Notes: a model not told the origin generated them from the letters alone. Shown: positions 51,523 through 62,969, counted from the first letter of the stretch. The stretch is 62,969 nucleotides of DNA from Cyanophora paradoxa (GCA_004431415.1 QPMI01000328.1:1-62969); one strand, 5' to 3'. Numbers and translations are program-made.

Positions 51523-54500
51523 ATGCCGCAGGAAGAGGCGGCTCACAGTTCCAACGAGGAGGCCGTATCGCAGGGGCTGGACGCCTTCTTTGGCGGCCTT
51601 GACGGATTCAGGTGCATGCGAGCCTGTGCTGACCCTGCACGACCTAACTTAGTAAAAGCCTGGCGGCGCGCGCCCCGGTGCGTCGCGGCACAGCTGACGC
51701 CTGTACAGGGATGTATTCGGCTTCATCTTCGCGAAGCTTCGGGAGCTGGACGACCGCATCGAGTCGGTCTCCATCGCGGCGGCGCTCGGAGGCGCCAGCG
51801 TGCAGGTCCCCGTGGACTCTGGCGAGCCACAGACGCAGACGCAGACGGAGGCGCTCTCAAAGCACCTCCGGGGCATTTTCGACCGAATCCGAGGCTTGGA
51901 GAACTGGCAGGGGGCAACGCAGGTGCGCAGAGCGCGGCGGCCCGGGCGCCGGCGGCGGCGCCCCTGACTCACCGGCCGCCCAGAACGACCTCGGGAAGCT
52001 CGCCACCGCGATCAACTCCCTCTCGACGACTGTCAGCCAGTCGCTCGGGGGCGGGGGCGGGGGCGGGGGCGGGGGCGGGGACGGCTCGCGGCCGCCGACG
52101 GCGCCAGGGACGGGGACCTCCTCGCCGGCGCACGGCCCGGCGGTGACGCTCTCGAGCTCGGGCCCGCCGCGCCTCTCCCCGCGGAGGCCCTCCGGGGCCG
52201 GCCTCTCGCCGCCCTCGCCGGCCTTCGCGGTCGAGCCGCCGGCGCCCGAGGAGGCGCCGGCGCTGGAGGCGGAGGCGGGGCGGGGCGGGGCGGGCGTGGC
52301 GGAGCGGGTGGCGGCGCTGGAGGGGCAGCTGGCGGCGCTGAACGCGCAGCTCGCGCAGGACGTCGCCGCCCTCTGGGACCGCAAGGCCGACGCCGTCGAG
52401 GCCCGCCCCCGCCGCCCCCGCCCGCAGGCCTCCCCCGCCCCGCCCCGACCCAGCGCCCCCGCGCAGCTCAAGGAGATCAACTCCCGCATCGCAACTCAGC
52501 AGGGCGAGGTGCGCCGCCCGGGCCGGCTCCGACCCGGCGGGGGCGCCGCCGGCGAGCGGGCGCCCCCGGCGCAGATCCGGTCGCGGGTGGCGGCGGCGGA
52601 GAGCGGGCTGCGGCGCGCCATCGACGAGGCCGTCGCGCAGGCCGGCCGCCCTCCCTCCCCGCCGGCCCCGCCCTCGCGCCCCTCCCCTCACCGCGCCCCG
52701 CCGGCAGAGCGCGCGCTCGCTTGAGGCGACCGTCACCCGCGCGTGCGATGCCCGCTTCGCCGAGAAGGCCCGCCCCGCCTCCCGCATCCCGCCCCCCCCC
52801 CCCCCCCCTCCCCCTCCCTCCCCTCCCCCCCCCTGAGGGCGCCGTCGGCGGCAGGCGGAGGTGGGGCGCATGTTCGCGGACATCTCTGAGCTCAAGGCGC
52901 GCAGGCCGCCTGTCCCTTCCCCTCGCGCCCCGCCCCCCTGCTTGCGCGCGCGACTTTCCCCTGCAGGCCGACAAGACCGACTTCACAACAATGGGTGCGG
53001 GGCTGCAGCGAGGGGCGGGGGCGGGGGCGCCGGGGCGCGCGAGGGGGGGCGCTCGCCTGAGCAGTCGGCAGAGGTCCGCCTGGAGTCGCAGACGACGTTT
53101 CTCGGGGAGCAGGCGAGCGCTCGCCCCGCCCGGGAAGGGGCCGGCGGGGAGGGCGGGGCGAGGGCGGGGGCGAGCGGGGGCGGGCAGGTGGAGAAGCTGG
53201 CGAGCCGGGCGGCGATGGCCGACGAGGTGGTCAAGTTCGTGCGGAGGGAGATCGACGCGAGCGCCGAGGCGCGCCCCCGCCCGCGAGCCGCCCCGGCGCC
53301 TGGCGGGGCGGCGGGGCGAGCGGGGCGGGGGCGACGCAGGCGGCGCGGCAGGCGCGGGAGATGGCGGCGCGCGTGCCCCGCCTCGAGGAGGAGCTGCGCG
53401 CGCAGCTCAAGGCCACCTGGCAGCGGGCCCGCCCCGCCCCGCGCCCAGCCCTTCCGCACGCCCCAGCGAATCCTGCCGCAGCTCGCCGCCGTGGCGGGGG
53501 ACGGCGGGGACCCCGAAGATGCCGGCGGGACCCCCCAGAAGGCGCGCCGGCCTGCGCGGCGCTCCCCACGCGGGGCGCGCGGCGGGGCCAGACGGGTCGG
53601 GGCGGCAGAGGGAGGCGGAGAGGAGCGTGAAGGGGAGCGAGGTGCTCGAGATGGTGCAGGGCGCCGCCCACAACGTCAAGCTCGTGCGCCCCCGCCCCCG
53701 CCCCGCCCGGAGCCGGCGCGCCGATCCCCGAGCGCGCCGCCAGCTGCGCGCCTCGCACCTCGAGCTCGGAGAGAGGGCGGACAAGGTGCGCGGGGAGAGG
53801 CGCCTGGTGCCCCGCGAGGAGGTCTCGACCCGCCGGCGCAGCTCGCGGAGGATCTCGCCAGGGCCAGCGAGCGCCTCGCCGCCCTCGAGCGTGCGCCCCC
53901 GCCCCCGAGCCCCCGCCCCCCCCGGCCCGCCGCGCGCCGACGCGCACCGCCGCAGAGGCGCCGGCGCGGGCGGCGGCGACGGCGGCGGCGGCGGGGACCT
54001 CGGGGCGCCCTGCACGCCCTCGGGAGTCCTTCGGGGTGCGGCTACCCCCCCCCCCCTCCTGCCCCCACCCCCTCCCCTTCCTCTTCCGACGCGGGGCGGG
54101 TGGGCAGGGGCAGCTTAACGAGGCGCGGCGGGAGCTGGAGAACCGCATCGACCAGCTCCAGATTGCCATGCAGGCGCGCGCGCCGGGGCCGCGGCGCGCC
54201 GCTTCGCCGGCTGCGCGTGACGAGCGGCGGGCCGCAGGAGATGGAGGGCCGGCACGCGGGGGAGGCCCAGTCCGCTGCCAGGGCGCGCCGCCGCCAGCCG
54301 CCGGGCTGCGAGGCAGGGGCGGGGCTGAGAGGGGCGGGGGAACAGGCGATGGCGGAGGTGCAGAAGCAGCTGCGGGCCTCGGGGGTCGCCTTCGGGGACC
54401 TCGCCCGCCAGAAGGCGCGCGGCGCCCCGCCCCGCCCCCCGCCCCGCCCCGCCCCCGCCCTCACGCCCCGCCCGCAGGCCTCGCTGCACGACCTCGAGCT

Positions 54501-55978
54501 CCACTACGCCCTCAAGGCGGGCGCGGGGCCGGCTCTTCTGGGGCGGCGTGGGGTGCTGAGGCGGGGCGGCGGGGCGGGGCGGGGCAGGTGGAGGTGGAGG
54601 TGGCGCTGGGGCGGGCGGTGGGGAGGCCCGCGAGGAGCTCTCCGCCCGCATCGACGCCCTCCGCGACATCCTCGCCGCCTCCTCCGCCGCCTCCGCCCCC
54701 ACGACTCCGTCCGCCCCGCACCCGCCCCCCCGGCCCCCGCGCCCCGCGCCCCGGGCCCCGCCTCACACACCCCGCCCCACCGCCAGGCCCTCCGCCTCAA
54801 GTGCCTGACGTGCAACTCGACCGTGGCCCCCTCCAGCCCCGCCGCCGCCCGCGGGTGCGCTCCGGCCGGCCCCGGCTCGCGCTGGGGCCGAGGGAGAGAC
54901 GGGCGGCAGGGACCTGGTTCGCACGAAGCAGGCGCGGCTGGAGGTCGCGCAGGTGCACTCGCACGGGCACCCCCCGGGGCTGCAGCCGGGCCCCGAGGGC
55001 CGCCCCCAGGCGCAGGCGCACGCGCATGGAAGCCCGCAGCGGGCGTCCCCGCCCCCCTCCCAGCCGGCGCACGCCCCTCCCGCCCCTTTCCAGACCCCGC
55101 CCCGGACCGCCCCGTCGGCCCCCGCCGGCCCCTCTTGGGGCAGGCCCTCCCCGGGGCCAGCCCCCGGGACGGCGCCCGCCCCCCAGCTGGCCCCGCTCTC
55201 CGCCGCTCCGGCGGCGCCCCTCCCAGGCTCCACGTTCTTCAACAACCAGGCTCGAGCCCCGGCGCTGCCCTTTTCCGAGCCCGCTCCTGTAACCGCGCCC
55301 CCGGCAGGGCTCGATCCCGACCTACACGGCAATCCGGGAGCCGCAGCTCCTGCGCGCCTCCGCCAGCGCCCCCTCTCTGCCGCCCGTCGGCGACAAATAC
55401 GTCGTAAAGGCGCGACGAACGTCGCCCCCCCCCCCCCTGAGAGCCGGGGAAGGGGTATAGTACACTGTCGTTTTTCTGAACATCTCCGGACAGGTGGCGG
55501 GGTACCGCTGGAGCCGCGAGAAGAACGTAGCGCCCGTGCCCCTCATGCCTCCGCCCCTCGTCTCGCCTCCCTCGGGGGTACGTGTATGTACGCTTCTGCC
55601 CTGGGGAGAAGCGCTGAGGGCAGGCGGGGCGCAGGGGTCGCGGAGCAAGCGGGTGGGGTCCGAGGACCTCATCCGAACGTACTTTCCCCGCGAGGCCGAG
55701 TGCGCGCGCCGCCCCCGCCCCGCCCCGCCCCGTCCCGCGCTCCCGGGGCGGCGCCGAGGGGAGGGCGCTCGGCAGGGCGCTGCTGGGGCGCCCCTCGGGG
55801 GCCAGGCGGCCGCCCAGGGCACGCTCGCCGCCCAGTGGGAGGCCCTCCAGCGCCAGCAGGTGCGCCGCCGCCCTGCCGCCGCCGCCCGCCGCCTGCCGCC
55901 CCGCCGAGGCCCGCGCGCCGCGCCAGGCCGCCTACGCCCAGCAGCTGCAGTCCGCGGCCGCCCAGCGCGCCCTGTCGA

Positions 55979-56015
<37 letters not shown>

Positions 56016-56291
56016 CCCCGCGGCTGTCGCGACTGTTCCGCGCACGGGCCCGCTGGCCCTCGCCGCCTCCGCCGAGCCGGCCTGGCCGGCGGCGACGCGG
56101 CAGCGGGCACCGGCGGGGGAGCCGAAGCCGCGGCCGGCCGCGTACGAGCCGCCGGCGACGGCAGGCCCGCGCGGGCGACCTCGCCGCCCCCGCTCCCGGA
56201 GCCGGCCCCCGGAGCCGCACCGCCCCCCGCGCCTCCTGCCGGCGCCTCCCTGCTTTCCCCCTGGCTCGAGGACGCAAGGCATGGGGATTAG
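51523..56291 (+). CDS. Long coiled-coil protein, QRICH2/DUF4795-like C terminus
   Basis: The first exon from ATG 51523 reads MPQEEAAHSSNEEAVSQGLD. Later exons are heptad-rich: FGFIFAKLRELDDRIESVS, LSKHLRGIFDRIRGLENWQ, NDLGKLATAINSLSTTVSQS, VAALEGQLAALNAQLAQDVA, LKEINSRIATQQGE, IRSRVAAAESGLRRAIDEAV, AARVPRLEEELRAQLKATWQ, LNEARRELENRIDQLQIAMQ and ASLHDLELHYALKAG. After the coils comes ALRLKCLTCNSTVAP, a CxxC following a helix, as in DUF4795/QRICH2-type sperm-tail proteins, then a long Pro/His/Gln-rich stretch and PTYTAIREPQLLRASASAP, VGDKYVVK and YRWSREKNVAPVPLMPPP. An Ala tract encoded by (GCC)n lies at about 55980-56012. The 3' end is placed at TAG 56289-56291 but is uncertain. A flagellar role is inferred from the family resemblance only. 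Confidence 0.55.
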
Positions 56292-57397
56292 GAGGAAAAT
56301 TTAGACTTCAATCAGCGTGTATGACAAGACGATTAGGCGATGAATGTGCCACGAATCGGCCCACGGTGAGAGGCCTAGGCAGCTAGGCTTTGACAACTTG
56401 AAGTGTACATGTCCGTCAAGACGAACGAACGTGAACGAACAGCCTTTTTACTGAACTGAACGAACATGAACAGAGAAACTGCTGTTCAGAACGCCGAGTT
56501 CTTCGGCAAGGGGGCCCCGTTTCGGCAAGTTTCGGGGGAGTTTCGGTACGAAAACCGTCAGAAAGTTGACAGGAAACCGTAATTCGCCCTCTGGAGGGGG
56601 GGCGAAGCGAGGAGCTCGCAGTTCGAACAGCTTCACTGAACAATGAACACGGGGGCTACTGAACGAACGAACACTGAACAAGGAGATTTTGTTCGAAATG
56701 CGCCCCTACGTACTCTCACAGTCTCTCAGAGTCTGCTAGCGCTAGCGCTGCGCGAGCGGGAAGTTTAATTTCTTTCAAAGTTTCATGATCATGATATCGA
56801 TCATGTCACGTGAAGTGTCAGCCGAAATAAACCGGCGACAGTACCCGGTACTAGCTGGTCGATCGCGAGCTCCGAGTCTCGAGCTCCGAGCCTCCGACAG
56901 CCGGCGCGGGGCTGCCGGAGCGCCTCCCCCCCCCAATCGACCACAGTACCCCCTTTGAGGAGTTCGGTAGGCTAAGGGAGCCTAGGGGTAGGACCCCGGT
57001 AGGTTCCGCGCCGGTCTCGCGAGTCACTGCAGCTGTTCGGGAGCCTGTCCCTCATGCTCATGCTCAGCCGCGGACCTTAGTAACTATACTCTAGCTGCAC
57101 TGCGGCAGCCTGCAGCCTCACCCTCCGCGGCGAGTCGACGCCCCGGCGACTTCCCGTGGCAGTCATCGGCTGACGGGACACCGAGCTCAAGAGTCTAGGG
57201 ATTCCTCTGGCATAAGCTTCAAAGGCTTAGCCTAGCAGATCTGCCACGGATCCCGGAGTCGCATCCGATCGCAGCTCGAGTAGCAGCAGGCTTTGCAACG
57301 CCGGCGCCATAGGACATTCGGCGCGAGCGCTATGCGCGAGTTCGGTCGCAAGATGAGCCCGTGAGGCTCGGCCGCCGCCCTCGGGGACCCCCTACGG
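56292..57397. other. Intergenic region
   Basis: AT-richer than the flanking genes. It contains the GAAC-rich repeat listed separately, then GAGCTCCGAG repeats near 56865-56900. No exon is supported upstream of ATG 57398. Confidence 0.5.
56421..56693. repeat. GAACGAAC-rich element
   Basis: (TGAAC)(GAAC)n words cluster at both ends of this ~270-bp segment (56421-56475 and 56636-56685), with TTTCGG repeats (56518-56548) in the middle. The ends are direct, not inverted, repeats. Confidence 0.55.
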
Positions 57398-57633
57398 ATG
57401 AGCGGGCCTCCCGTCGAGTCCTCCAAGCTCGGAGCAATTGGCGAGACCGGCTGCGGGAAGCGCCCGCCGAGCCGCGAGGCGGCCATCGATACCTCTTCGA
57501 CGCATCTGGAGATGGTCATCAACATTGGCTCGAGCGGGCGGAGCGACGGCGCTGAGATGCGCGTCGCGTACGGGAGCACCACGGGAAAGTCCGTGCTCCT
57601 GGGCGAGGGCGAGGGCAAGGAGCCGGGCCCCGA

Positions 57634-57676
<43 letters not shown>

Positions 57677-60600
57677 CTCGGGGGCCACCTAAGGAACCTG
57701 GCCAGCATGAATGTCGGAGGAGGTGCGGCTGAGGGGCTCGCTCCTCCGCCCTCTCGGCAGCCGCAGCATCAGCAGCCGCCGCCGAATGCGCAGCAGCAGC
57801 CGCAGCAGCCGCCGCCGCAGCCGCCGGCGCAGGAGGCGGGGGCGGCCGCGACGTCGTTCCGGGCGTCGTCGAAGCGGGGCTCGCTGGTGCACAGCGAGTC
57901 GATCAAGCGGGCGATGGCGGCGCTGGACGAGGTGGACGGGGAGGAGAGCATCCGGCGGCGCCTGGGCGGCCTCGCCCTCCGCTTCGACGACCGCTCCCTC
58001 GAGCTCCGCTACCGCACCTGGCGCCGCGCGGCCCCCTTCCCCCACGCCCTCCTCGCCGCCGCCTTCTGGGCCGCCTGCTGGCTCTGCGGCACCGCCGTGC
58101 GCGCGCGGTACGCGTTCAGCGAGGGCCGCCCCCAGGCCTTCTACCCGGCCCTCGCCCTCTGCCTCCTGCTCGCCGCCGGCACGGGCGCCGTCGCCCTCCT
58201 CGCCCCCCGCTCCGTCCTCGTCCGCCGCCACTGGCAGGCCGCCGCCGTCGCCCTCCTCCTCCTCTCCGCTGGCGCGCCCGCTGCTCCTTCCGACCGCCCG
58301 CCCCCGCCGCTCACCCTCCCCGGCGCCGCAGGCGTGGTGAACTACCTGACCATCCTCGAGCCTGCGGACGAGAAGTACCCCCTCCTCTTCTTCGCGGCGC
58401 GCCCCCGGCCCCGCCGCCGCCACCGCTTGCCCCGGGGGCTGAGGGGGGCCTGCCGGGGGCGCAGACGGTGACGCTGGAGACGCAGCTGGGGGCGCTCTCG
58501 TTCGGCCTCCACACGCCCCGCGTCGCCGCCCTCTCCGGCGCCTACTTCCTCACCCTCCTCGCCCAGGCCCGCCCCCCCGGCCTCGGACGCGCGGCGCGCC
58601 GGCCGGCCTGAGGGGGCGGGGCGGGGGCAGGCGTGCGCGATGCCGGCGATCCGCGGCTCGATGGTCACGTGGACGGCCGTCGCCCTCCTCCTCGTCAACT
58701 TCTTCTCCTGGCGCGCCCCCGCCCCGCCCGCACGGCCCCCGCCCCCTGCCCCCCGCTGAGGCCGCGCCGCCGGCAGGACGTACACTTCGGTGCAGCTCGA
58801 GATGGGCAAGCGGGTCCAATACCAGGCCCGCCCCCGCGCCCCGCGCCGCCCCGGGCGGGGCTCGAGCGGGGCCGGCGCAGCGGGCGGACCACTACGCGCG
58901 CAAGATGCGTCTGGAGGCGGCCAAGTCGGAGCGCCTGCTCAAGGAGCTGCTGGCGCGGCGCCCCCGCGCCCCCCGCCCACGCCCCGCCCTGACCCCGCCG
59001 GCGGGGCGCAGGAGCTGCGCCGCGAGAAGGAGGCGGCCGCCTCGCGGGCGCACAACAGCGGCTACGCGATCAGCCAGCCCATCGAGGTGTTTGCTTTGCC
59101 CCGCCCTGGCCGTCGGGGCCGCCGGCGGGGGCCGAGGGGGGCGTGCAGCGGGTGATGGCGGCGCTGGCGGGGCTGCGGGAGCGGGCGGAGGGGGAGGGCC
59201 GGGGGGCCGACGTCGCCACCCTCGACGACCTCCTCCACACCGGTCGGTCCCCGCCCCGCGCCCCGCGCTCCCTCCAGCGCCCGCCCCGCCGACCCAGCCG
59301 CCGGCGCGGGGGCAGTGACGGCGCGGGGGAACCTCTTCGCGGCGGAGCTGACGCCGAGCGGCCCCGACGCCGACGACCCCCTCCTCGCCTCCTGGATCCA
59401 CTCCGAGGCGCGCCCCTTCCCCTCCGCCCCCCTGCGCTTCCCGGGAGGCGCCGTCACGCGCCCTTCCCGCAGCTGGCGCCCCTGGAGCCGAAGCGGAGCC
59501 GCCTGCCGCCCCTCGCCTCGTTCCGCAACATGAGCATGCGCGCCGCGCCCCGCCCCGCCCCCGCCGCCCCGCCGGCCCTCGGCGTCACGCGCGGCGCAGC
59601 CGGCAGGCCGGGGCGTGAGCTACTCCTCGCGGCGGCGGTCGTCGCGGCGGCTCGGGGCGGGGACGCCGCGGCGGAGCGCGGGGCTGGGGACGCCGACGGG
59701 GCAGCAGCACGACCCGCTCGAGCCGATCTGCGCGACGCTCCTCCCCGCCGAGGAGGCCGCCCTTCGGTCCGCCCCCCGCGGCGCGGCGCGCGCGCTCGCC
59801 CTCGCTTAGAGGGGCGGGGGGCAGGGAGCTGCTGCCGCAGGCGGGGCGCTGGGAGTTCGACACGATGGCGCTCGACGAGGCGACCCAGGGCCGCGCCCTC
59901 CGCGCCCTCGCGTCCGCCGCCCCGCCCCGGCCCGCCCCTCTCCCGCCCCGACGCCCCCCCGCAGGCTCCACTTCTTCCACCACCTCGGCCTCGTCCGCCG
60001 CTTCCAGTTCGATGCCGCCAAGGCCCGCACGCCTCCCCCGCCCCCGCCCCTGCCCCGCACCCGCCGCGGCCGCCGGGGCGGCTGAGGGGCGGGGGCAGCT
60101 CTTTGCCTTCGTGGAGGCGGTGGACGACGCGTACAACGCCAACTGGTACCACAACGCCGTGCGCCCGCCGGCCCGCGGCCCGCCCACCCCGCGCCCGCCG
60201 CCCTGGGGTGACGGGGGCGCGGGCGGGGCAGACGCACGCGGCGGACGTGCTGCAGGCGGTCGCCTCCTTCCTCTCCTGCGACGCCCTCCGCCACGCCCTC
60301 TCCGACACCGACCGCCTCGGTCCGCCCCGCCCCGCCCGGCCCGCCCCGCCCCCGGCCCCGCCCCGACGCCGCGCCGCGGGCAGCGGCGGTGCTCGCGGCG
60401 CTGGTGCACGACATGGGGCACGAGGGCCGCAACAACAACTTCGAGATCGCCACCGCCTCGGAGCGCGCCCTCATCTACAACGACCGCTCTGTCCTCGGTC
60501 CGCCCCGCCCCGCCCCGCCCCCCGCCCCCCGCCCCCCGCGCGGGGTGAGGGGGGCGGGGGGCAGAGAACTACCACGCGTCGCGGTGCTTCCTGCTGCTGC

Positions 60601-62532
60601 GGCAGCCGTCGTGCGACTTCCTCGCCCCGCTCCCCGCCCCGGAGCGCCGCGCCCTCCGAAGGGCCGTCGTCGAGGCCGTCCTCGTGCGCCCCGCCCCACG
60701 CCCCTCCCCACGCGGCCGGGCGCTGAGGCGGGCCCGGGGCGTGGCGGCGCGCAGGCGACGGACATCTCGAAGCACTTCGAGACGGTGAAGACAAAGAAGC
60801 TGCCCCTCGGAAGGGAGAACAAACTGACGGGGCGATCAGGTGGGGGCGCTGAAGGCGCACGTCCACGGCGCCTCCGCCAAGCTCGAGGAGCCGCAGGCCG
60901 GCGCCCCCGCCCCGCTGCGCCCCGCCGTCGCCCGCTCAGCCCCGCCCAGGTCCTCGTCAACGCCCTCCTCAAGTGCGGCGACCTCGCCAACGCCGCCCGG
61001 CCCTCGGGCGTCTACTTCCGCTGGGCCGACTGGGTCATGCAGGCTCGCCCCTCCGGCCCTCGCCGCCCCCCCCCAGCCGCCGCGCCCTCACTGCGCTCCT
61101 CCCGCAGGAGTTCTACGAGCAGGGGGACGACGAGAAGAGGCTCGGGCTCCCCGTCAGCCCCTGGTCCGCCCCCCGGCCCCACGCCCCCACGCCCCCACGC
61201 CGATCCCGCCGGCCGCCAGGATGGATCGGGAGAAGCCGCAGGTTCCCCTCTGCCAGATGTGCGCTCCGCCCCGCCCCGCCCCGCCGGCCCTCGCACCGGG
61301 GGGGATTCCGACGCTCGCGGCGCAGCGGCTTCATCGACTTCGTCGTGGTGAGAGGGGCGCACGCGCACGCGCCCGAGGCGAGGAGGAGCGGCGCGCCTCT
61401 GACCCGGGCCCCGGCAGGACCCCCTCTACTCCGCCTTCGCCGCCCTCTTCCCCGACTTCCAGGCCCGCGCCGCCCCGCGCCGCGCCCCGCCGCCCCGCGC
61501 AGAGGCCCCGCGCCCCGCAGACGCACCTCAACATCGTCAAGAGCAACCGCGCGCACTGGAAGCGGGCGCGCACCCGCTCCTGCGCCTCCTTGTCGCGCTG
61601 CCTGACGGGCGGGGCGCGGGCGGGGCAGGCGACGGAGACGGGGGCGGGGCTCGGCCTCTCCTCCGCCATCCAGTCGGCGGTGGCGAGCCCCACCAGGTGC
61701 CGCCGAGGAGGGGAGAGGCGTCGGTGGCGGGGTGGCGGGCGGCTGAGCGCCGGGGCGCAGCGGCCCGGTGTCGATGCGGAGGCGGAGCACGCCCGGGGCG
61801 GGGGAGCAGAGCGCGAGCGGCAAGAGCCTCGGGGCGTCGCTGGCGGCGGCGGCGGCGGCGCGGGCGCTGAGCCGGGGCCCGGGCCCCGCCGGCCACCACC
61901 CGGCATCGCCGGCCTCGCCGGCGCACAGCCTCATCCCCTCCATCGCCATGCTCACGCGCTTCTCCAGCCCCACCGTGCCCCCGCCACCGCCCCGCCCGCC
62001 CCGGCGAGCCCTGAGGCGCGCCGCCCCGCAGACCTCCCCCAAGATGGCGGGCGCCGCCGGCCCGCCGGCCCCGCCGTCCTCGCCCCTGCCCTCTCCATCC
62101 CGCAGATCGGGCCCCGCGGGTGCGCGTTGCCGGCCGGCCGGCAGGGGCGCTGCTGAGGGCCGGGGGCGGGCGCAGGCGATTATGGAGGAGCTGGACCTCT
62201 CCGCCCTCCAGGGGCCCCCGCCCGCCCCCGCCCCCGCCCCGCCCCCTGAGGCCGCCGGCATCGCCGACTCCCTCCCGCCCCCGGAGCGCCGGCACGCGCC
62301 CTCGGCGCCGCCCCTGCCGCCCCTCGCCATCCCGGGGCGCCTGCAGGAGGAGTCTCCAGGGGCGCGCCACGGCTCCCCGACCCCGACCAAGTCCGCCCTC
62401 CGCTCGTCCCTCTCGATGCGCTCCGCGGGGCCGCGGGCCTCGCCGCACGAGTCGGTGCCGGGGCCGCCCGAGGGCAACTCCCCCGACGACAGCGCGTGCG
62501 TGCCCCGCCCCGCGCCCCCGCCCCTGAGCTGA
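57398..62532 (+). CDS. Membrane-anchored 3',5'-cyclic-nucleotide phosphodiesterase
   Basis: From ATG 57398 (MSGPPVESSKLGAIGETG) the N terminus is disordered with Ala and Gln/Pro tracts. Hydrophobic helices follow: FPHALLAAAFWAACWLCG, FYPALALCLLLAAGTGAVAL, WQAAAVALLLLSAGAPAA, then after GC-AG introns HTPRVAALSGAYFLTLLAQ and MVTWTAVALLLVNFFSW. KMRLEAAKSERLLKELL is a coiled linker. The C-terminal PDEase_I domain has NWYHNATHAADVLQAV, LVHDMGHEGRNNNFEIAT (about 60402-60450), ENYHASRCFLLLR, ATDISKHFETVKTKKL, LVNALLKCGDLANAARPSG, EFYEQGDDEKRLGLPVSP, GFIDFVV, DPLYSAFAALFPDFQ and HLNIVKSNRAHWK. The metal ligands are present: the His of THAAD, HD of HDMGH and Asp of KCGDL. It hydrolyses cAMP or cGMP at a membrane; which one is not evident. 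A disordered tail leads to TGA 62530-62532, though a spliced extension is possible. Confidence 0.9.
58397..58464 (+). other. GC-AG intron in the phosphodiesterase
   Basis: The exon ends LLFFA, the intron starts GCGCGCCCCCGG and ends GGGGCGCAG with GCTGAGG inside, and the next exon reads TVTLETQLGAL. 68 nt, phase 0. The next intron (58567-58630, GCCCGCC to GGGGGCAG) is also GC-AG. Confidence 0.75.
60498..60564 (+). other. GT-AG hairpin-type intron in the PDE domain
   Basis: 67 nt, GTCCGCCCCGCCCCGCCCC at the start and GTGAGGGGGGCGGGGGGCAG at the end. The C-rich first half is complementary to the G-rich second half. Splicing joins NDRSVL to ENYHASRCF exactly as the PDE family requires. Confidence 0.8.
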
Positions 62533-62969
62533 CGGCGCGCGGGGGGCAGGCGCCGCGCCTCCGTCGCGTTCGGGCGCGGGACGTGCGCCACTTCGACGGC
62601 GGGGAGGCGCCCGTCGCCGTCTCCGCGGGGGCCGGCACTCGGCGCGCGCCTCCCCGTGGGGGCCTCGCGGGGCCCCCATGGCCAGCAGCCTCGGGCCGCC
62701 AGTCCCGGCCAGGCCGACTTCTCCCTCCCGCCATCCCTAGCGCCCCGGCCCGCCCCGCGCCCCGCCCTAGGCCTCTCGCCTCCCCCGCCCCCCCCGCCCA
62801 CCTCCGCTCTCGTGCATCCTTTGGCCTCGCTTATAAATTAGTCGCTCGGTTTCGTGTTTCGGGGCTTCTCTTAGTCTATTGTGGCTGCGTTTTCATTAAT
62901 GACTCTCCTCTATTCATAGTGAGCGCCCTGCTAGAAGCGTGTATTGCGTCTCGATTGAAAACTCTGGAC
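62533..62969 (+). other. Downstream region of the phosphodiesterase gene
   Basis: Starts Pro/Ala-rich, possibly a last alternative exon after an intron ending GGGGGGCAG at about 62550, and becomes AT-richer after 62815. No separate gene is seen before the window ends. Confidence 0.4.

Noticed and set aside
1-62969. Bacterial or organellar origin
   Set aside because: Spliceosomal introns, an LTR retrotransposon, an SP-RING SUMO ligase and an RWP-RK factor are nuclear eukaryotic features.

Overview
This is a nuclear segment of a very GC-rich eukaryote. Every recognisable host gene is cut by short spliceosomal introns, and the protein set is eukaryotic: an RWP-RK transcription factor, a PIAS/SIZ-type SUMO ligase, an NT5C2-type nucleotidase and a PDEase_I phosphodiesterase. 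A PGAP1-like hydrolase with a transit-peptide-like N terminus hints at a plastid, and a coiled-coil protein with a QRICH2-like tail hints at a flagellum. A unicellular alga is the best guess. A haptophyte is possible because GC-AG introns are common here, but the window alone does not place it. Genes are far richer in GC than the AT-richer intergenic stretches. Introns are about 40-120 nt with a CCCCG-rich first half and often a GGGGC-rich second half, so base skew reveals the coding strand.

Layout. 1-2684 (+): 3' part of a two-pass membrane protein. 3742-5146 (-): RWP-RK factor. 5147-7786: AT-richer intergenic DNA with three neighbouring MITE-like elements of 271-291 bp. 7787-9387 (+): alpha/beta hydrolase. 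About 9390-12492 (-): unidentified Pro/Ala-rich protein. 13493-17296 (-): SUMO E3 ligase, divergent from 17628-21969 (+), a cytosolic-type 5'-nucleotidase. 22696-25086 (+): unidentified helical protein. 26021-30358 (-): large protein with a transglutaminase-like core and TPR-like helices. 31646-50126: repeat territory. 51523-56291 (+): long coiled-coil protein. 57398-about 62532 (+): membrane-anchored cyclic-nucleotide phosphodiesterase.

The repeat territory is layered. Two copies of a host repeat, each with seven ~149-bp units of two alternating types, lie side by side. The second copy is split by a 14.2-kb Ty3/gypsy-type LTR retrotransposon (34849-49022, coding on the minus strand). Its two 283-bp LTRs look identical, it is flanked by a GGGGG target duplication, and removing it rejoins the host repeat exactly. 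It encodes gag with a CCHC knuckle, about 4.8 kb of unrecognised polyprotein, RT, RNase H and integrase, but several frames are broken despite the identical LTRs. Beyond it the host repeat ends in a staircase of progressively 5'-truncated tandem copies.

Exon boundaries below were read by eye from splice signals and family resemblance. Boundaries in low-complexity exons are approximate. No similarity search was run.
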